Source of the DNA: JAXDJJ01 sp034665745 | GTDB lineage: Bacteria > Actinomycetota > CADDZG01 > WHSQ01 | Assembly: GCA_034665745.1 (NCBI GenBank) | Contig: JAXDJJ010000001.1 | Span: 12,494-76,493 of the forward strand | Length of the DNA: 64,000 nt | Direction: 5' to 3' | Shown here: piece by piece, positions 61,738 to 64,000 of the stretch | Layout of the letters: each line of letters begins with the position of its first letter | Position numbering within the stretch: the first letter of the stretch is position 1 | Position numbers and translations under genes: made by a program | The notes under the pieces: generated by a model | The model's database searches: none | Seen by the model: the letters and a program-made list of their open reading frames with translations, nothing else | What the model was told of the DNA's origin: nothing

Positions 61738-61764
61738 GAAGGGCCGGGGATTCCCCGGCCCTTC
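61738..61764. terminator. Terminator hairpin downstream of guaB3
   Basis: GAAGGGCCGGGG - ATT - CCCCGGCCCTTC: a perfect 12-bp stem with a 3-base loop, 57 bp past the guaB3 stop and upstream of the small-ORF promoter. On the minus strand it is followed by GGCATTTCT. It separates the gmd-guaB3 transcript from the Lrp transcript. Confidence 0.85.
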
Positions 61765-61820
61765 TTGCGATTCACTGAATGATTTAAAGGTGCAGCATCA
61801 TTTCGCCTTGGATACTTCGG

Positions 61821-62981
61821 CTAGCGTCCCATCCCTAGGCGTTGGGCGGTCTGGAGGGCTTTCCCTTCCGTCTTCAGGGCGGGAGCCACCATGACCTCGG
61901 CTTTCTGGAACTCCTTGATGTTGGCGTAACCGCAGGTTGCGAGGCTCGTCCGAAGGGCACCGAACAGGTTCAAGCGTCCGTCGTTCTCGTGAGCCGGGCC
62001 GACGAGGATCTCCTCGAGGGTTCCGAGGGTCGAAGTCTTGACACGGGCTCCCCGGGGCAAGGTCGGGTGGAACGTCGCCATCCCCCAGTGGTAGCCGTGG
62101 CCCGGAGCCTCTTCGGCCGTTGCCAGAGGTGAACCGATCATCACCGCGTCAGCGCCACACGCGATCGCCTTGGCGATGTCACCCCCCGTGCGCATGCCGC
62201 CGTCTGCGATCACGTGGCAGTAGCGACCGGTCTCGTCGAGATGACGGATCCGTGCGCCGGCTGCGTCCGCTATCGCGGTTGCCTGCGGAACGCCGACGCC
62301 GAGCACACCGCGAGTCGTGCACGCGGCCCCCGGACCGACACCGACGAGCACGCCCATCGCACCCGTGCGCATCAAGTGAAGAGCGGTCGAATACGACGCG
62401 CACCCACCGACGATGACCGGGATCTCGTACGTCGAGATGAATCGTTTCAGGTTGAGGGGCTCGTGCTGTGTCGAGACGTGCTCGGCCGACACAACCGTTC
62501 CCTGGATCACAAGGATGTCGAGTTCGGCCTCGAGCGCCAGCTTGTGATACCGCTCGACCTTCTGAGGGGTCAACGACGCGGCCGCAACCGCGCCTGCTTC
62601 TTTGATCTCGCGGATGCGCTTGTAGATCAGCTCTTCCTTGACGTCTTCTTGGTAGAGCTGCTGCATGCGAGCGGTGGCCTTGTCATCTTCTAGCTCTGCG
62701 ATCTCGGCGAGGATCGATTCGGCATCCTCGTAGCGGGTCTGCAGACCTTCGAGGTTGAGGACGGCTACCCCACCGAGTCGACCGATCTCGATCGCCGAAC
62801 GGGTCGACACGACCCCGTCCATCGCCGACGCCATAAGGGGAAGCTCGAACTTGAAGGCATCGATCTCCCACGAGATGTCGACATCGTCGGGGTCCCGGGT
62901 GCGCCGGGAAGGGACGATCGCGATGTCATCGAATCCATAGGCCCTGCGGCCCGACTTACCGATACCGATCTCTATCTCCAC
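61821..62981 (-). CDS. guaB3: GuaB3-family IMP dehydrogenase-related protein
   Basis: This 386-residue TIM-barrel protein without CBS domains (normal IMPDH is ~490-530). The catalytic Cys loop reads GPGAACTTRGVLGVGVPQ; VIADGGMRTGGDIAKAIACGADAVMIG forms the phosphate site. Starts at GTG 62981 with GGAGG 7 bp upstream. GuaB3 proteins are typical of actinobacteria, where a separate GuaB2 is the main IMP dehydrogenase; whether GuaB3 oxidises IMP or reduces GMP is not settled here. Confidence 0.9.
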   Translation of the reverse strand: MEIEIGIGKSGRRAYGFDDIAIVPSRRTRDPDDVDISWEIDAFKFELPLMASAMDGVVSTRSAIEIGRLGGVAVLNLEGLQTRYEDAESILAEIAELEDDKATARMQQLYQEDVKEELIYKRIREIKEAGAVAAASLTPQKVERYHKLALEAELDILVIQGTVVSAEHVSTQHEPLNLKRFISTYEIPVIVGGCASYSTALHLMRTGAMGVLVGVGPGAACTTRGVLGVGVPQATAIADAAGARIRHLDETGRYCHVIADGGMRTGGDIAKAIACGADAVMIGSPLATAEEAPGHGYHWGMATFHPTLPRGARVKTSTLGTLEEILVGPAHENDGRLNLFGALRTSLATCGYANIKEFQKAEVMVAPALKTEGKALQTAQRLGMGR

Positions 62982-63014
62982 CCGCGACCCTCCTCTACTT
63001 TGCTTCGAATCAAA

Positions 63015-64000
63015 CTAGTGGTCTTGATCTTGTGTAACAAGCTTTCCCGACATCTCTTCCTTGAGGACTTGGACATCGGCATCAACCATGATCCGGACCA
63101 ACTCCTCGAACGTCGTTTTCGGTTCCCAGCCCAGCACTTCCTTCGCCTTGCTTGCATCGGCGAGGAGGTAGTCCACCTCGGATGGGCGGTAGTACTTGGG
63201 GTCGACCTCGACGTATGCCTCCCAGTCGAGCCCGACGTGATCGAACGCAAGTTGGGCGAACTCTCGCGGGCTATGTGCCTCGCCGGTGCCGATGACGAAA
63301 TCCTGTGGCTCGTCCTGCTGGAGCATCATCCACATCGCCTCGACGTATTCGGGGGCGTAACCCCAGTCCCGCTTGGCATCGAGATTCCCGAGATAGAGCT
63401 TCTCTTGAAGCCCCGCTTTGATGCGAGCGACCGCACGGGTGATCTTGCGAGTGACGAACGTTTCGCCCCGGCGAGGGGATTCGTGGTTGAACAGGATCCC
63501 GTTGGCGGCGTAGGTGCCGTGCGCCTCGCGGTAGTTGACTGCTGTCCAGTAGGCGAACAATTTCGCGACCCCGTAGGGCGACCGTGGATGGAACTTCGTG
63601 TCCTCGTTCTGAGGTGGGGGGGTCGCGCCGAACATCTCGGACGACGACGCTTGGTAGAAGCGGGTCTTGACCTGGGAGGCCCTGATCGCTTCGAGGATGC
63701 GAACCGTGCCCATGCCTGTGGTCTCGCCCGTGTACTCGGGGATCTCGAAGGAGACCATCACGTGGCTCTGGGCCCCAAGGTGATAGATCTCGTCGGGCTG
63801 GAGGTCCCGGATGAGGTTCACGAGGCCCCCGGAGTCCGACAGGTCCCCGTGATGGAGCCTCAAGCTGACCTCAGCCTCGTGCGGGTCCTGGTAGATATTG
63901 TCAAGACGGGCCGTGTTGAAGCTGGATGAGCGCCTGACCAGGCCGTGGACCTCGTAGCCCTTCCCCAGCAGGAGCTCGGCGAGGTAGGACCCGTCCTGGC
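63015..64000 (-). CDS. gmd: GDP-mannose 4,6-dehydratase (N-terminus beyond the right edge)
   Basis: About 328 codons are present, from QDGSYLAELLLGKGYEVHGL (just after the NAD-binding glycine motif) to the stop at 63015; only roughly the first 10-12 residues are missing. VRRSSSFNTARLDNIYQDP, HHGDLSDSGGLVNLI, ASSSEMFGA and the catalytic Tyr-x3-Lys in SPYGVAKLFAYW are diagnostic. It makes GDP-4-keto-6-deoxymannose, the precursor of fucose- or rhamnose-type surface sugars. guaB3 follows after 33 bp. A TTG at 63863 is not the real start. Confidence 0.95.
   Translation of the reverse strand, partial: QDGSYLAELLLGKGYEVHGLVRRSSSFNTARLDNIYQDPHEAEVSLRLHHGDLSDSGGLVNLIRDLQPDEIYHLGAQSHVMVSFEIPEYTGETTGMGTVRILEAIRASQVKTRFYQASSSEMFGATPPPQNEDTKFHPRSPYGVAKLFAYWTAVNYREAHGTYAANGILFNHESPRRGETFVTRKITRAVARIKAGLQEKLYLGNLDAKRDWGYAPEYVEAMWMMLQQDEPQDFVIGTGEAHSPREFAQLAFDHVGLDWEAYVEVDPKYYRPSEVDYLLADASKAKEVLGWEPKTTFEELVRIMVDADVQVLKEEMSGKLVTQDQDH

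Overview
The window looks like chromosomal DNA from a high-GC Actinomycetota bacterium, probably outside the well-studied orders. Supporting signs are frequent GTG/TTG starts, tightly overlapping operons (ATGA, GTGA and TTGA junctions), an F420:NADPH oxidoreductase, a GuaB3-type IMP dehydrogenase, a stand-alone biotin protein ligase, an AccD3-like fused carboxyltransferase, a TipA-like MerR regulator and an ECF sigma/DUF5667 pair. The genus cannot be named from sequence alone. I saw no tRNA, rRNA, CRISPR array, insertion sequence or prophage, and no gene-free stretch above 300 bp.

Layout. 1-7.3 kb: the end of an RNase D gene, two acyl-CoA dehydrogenases, a three-gene ABC-2 exporter, and an R2lox-SCP2 fusion coupled to a Rieske-like protein that lacks both cysteine ligands. 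7.4-15.0 kb: a leftward operon encoding the leucine/isovalerate route (carboxyltransferase, methylglutaconyl-CoA hydratase, HMG-CoA lyase, biotin carboxylase), followed by a large membrane protein and an alpha/beta hydrolase. 15.1-20.3 kb: secreted proteins, a CopC-like protein, BirA, a second biotin carboxylase and a MerR regulator. 20.3-26.1 kb: npdG, the large methylmalonyl-CoA mutase subunit and sdhDAB. 26.2-31.3 kb: an RTX-like secreted protein, a sulfatase, a class III cyclase and an acyl-CoA synthetase. 31.4-34.7 kb: mdh, icd and gltA. 34.8-36.8 kb: an acidic secreted protein divergent from an ECF sigma factor and its DUF5667 partner. 36.8-45.7 kb: folD-purH-purN, an esterase, sucCD, the small mutase subunit, a fused carboxyltransferase and a cyclophilin. 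45.7-54.7 kb: a secreted redox island with four PQQ-type beta-propellers and three cupredoxin proteins (five predicted type 1 copper sites). 54.7-64 kb: pcrA, a flippase, guaA, a HemK-like methyltransferase, an Lrp regulator behind a 40-residue small ORF, guaB3 and a partial gmd.

The metabolic genes fit together. Branched-chain and odd-chain acyl-CoAs are oxidised and carboxylated. Propionyl-CoA carbon passes through methylmalonyl-CoA mutase to succinyl-CoA, and sucCD, sdh, mdh, gltA and icd carry it through the TCA cycle.

The strongest candidates for undescribed biology are: (1) the quinoprotein/cupredoxin island, with a vicinal Cys pair in only one paralogue; (2) the R2lox-SCP2 plus degenerate-Rieske couple under a palindromic operator; (3) a 68-bp two-hairpin element present twice in opposite orientations with compensatory stem changes; and (4) long inverted repeats and hairpins in several promoter regions.
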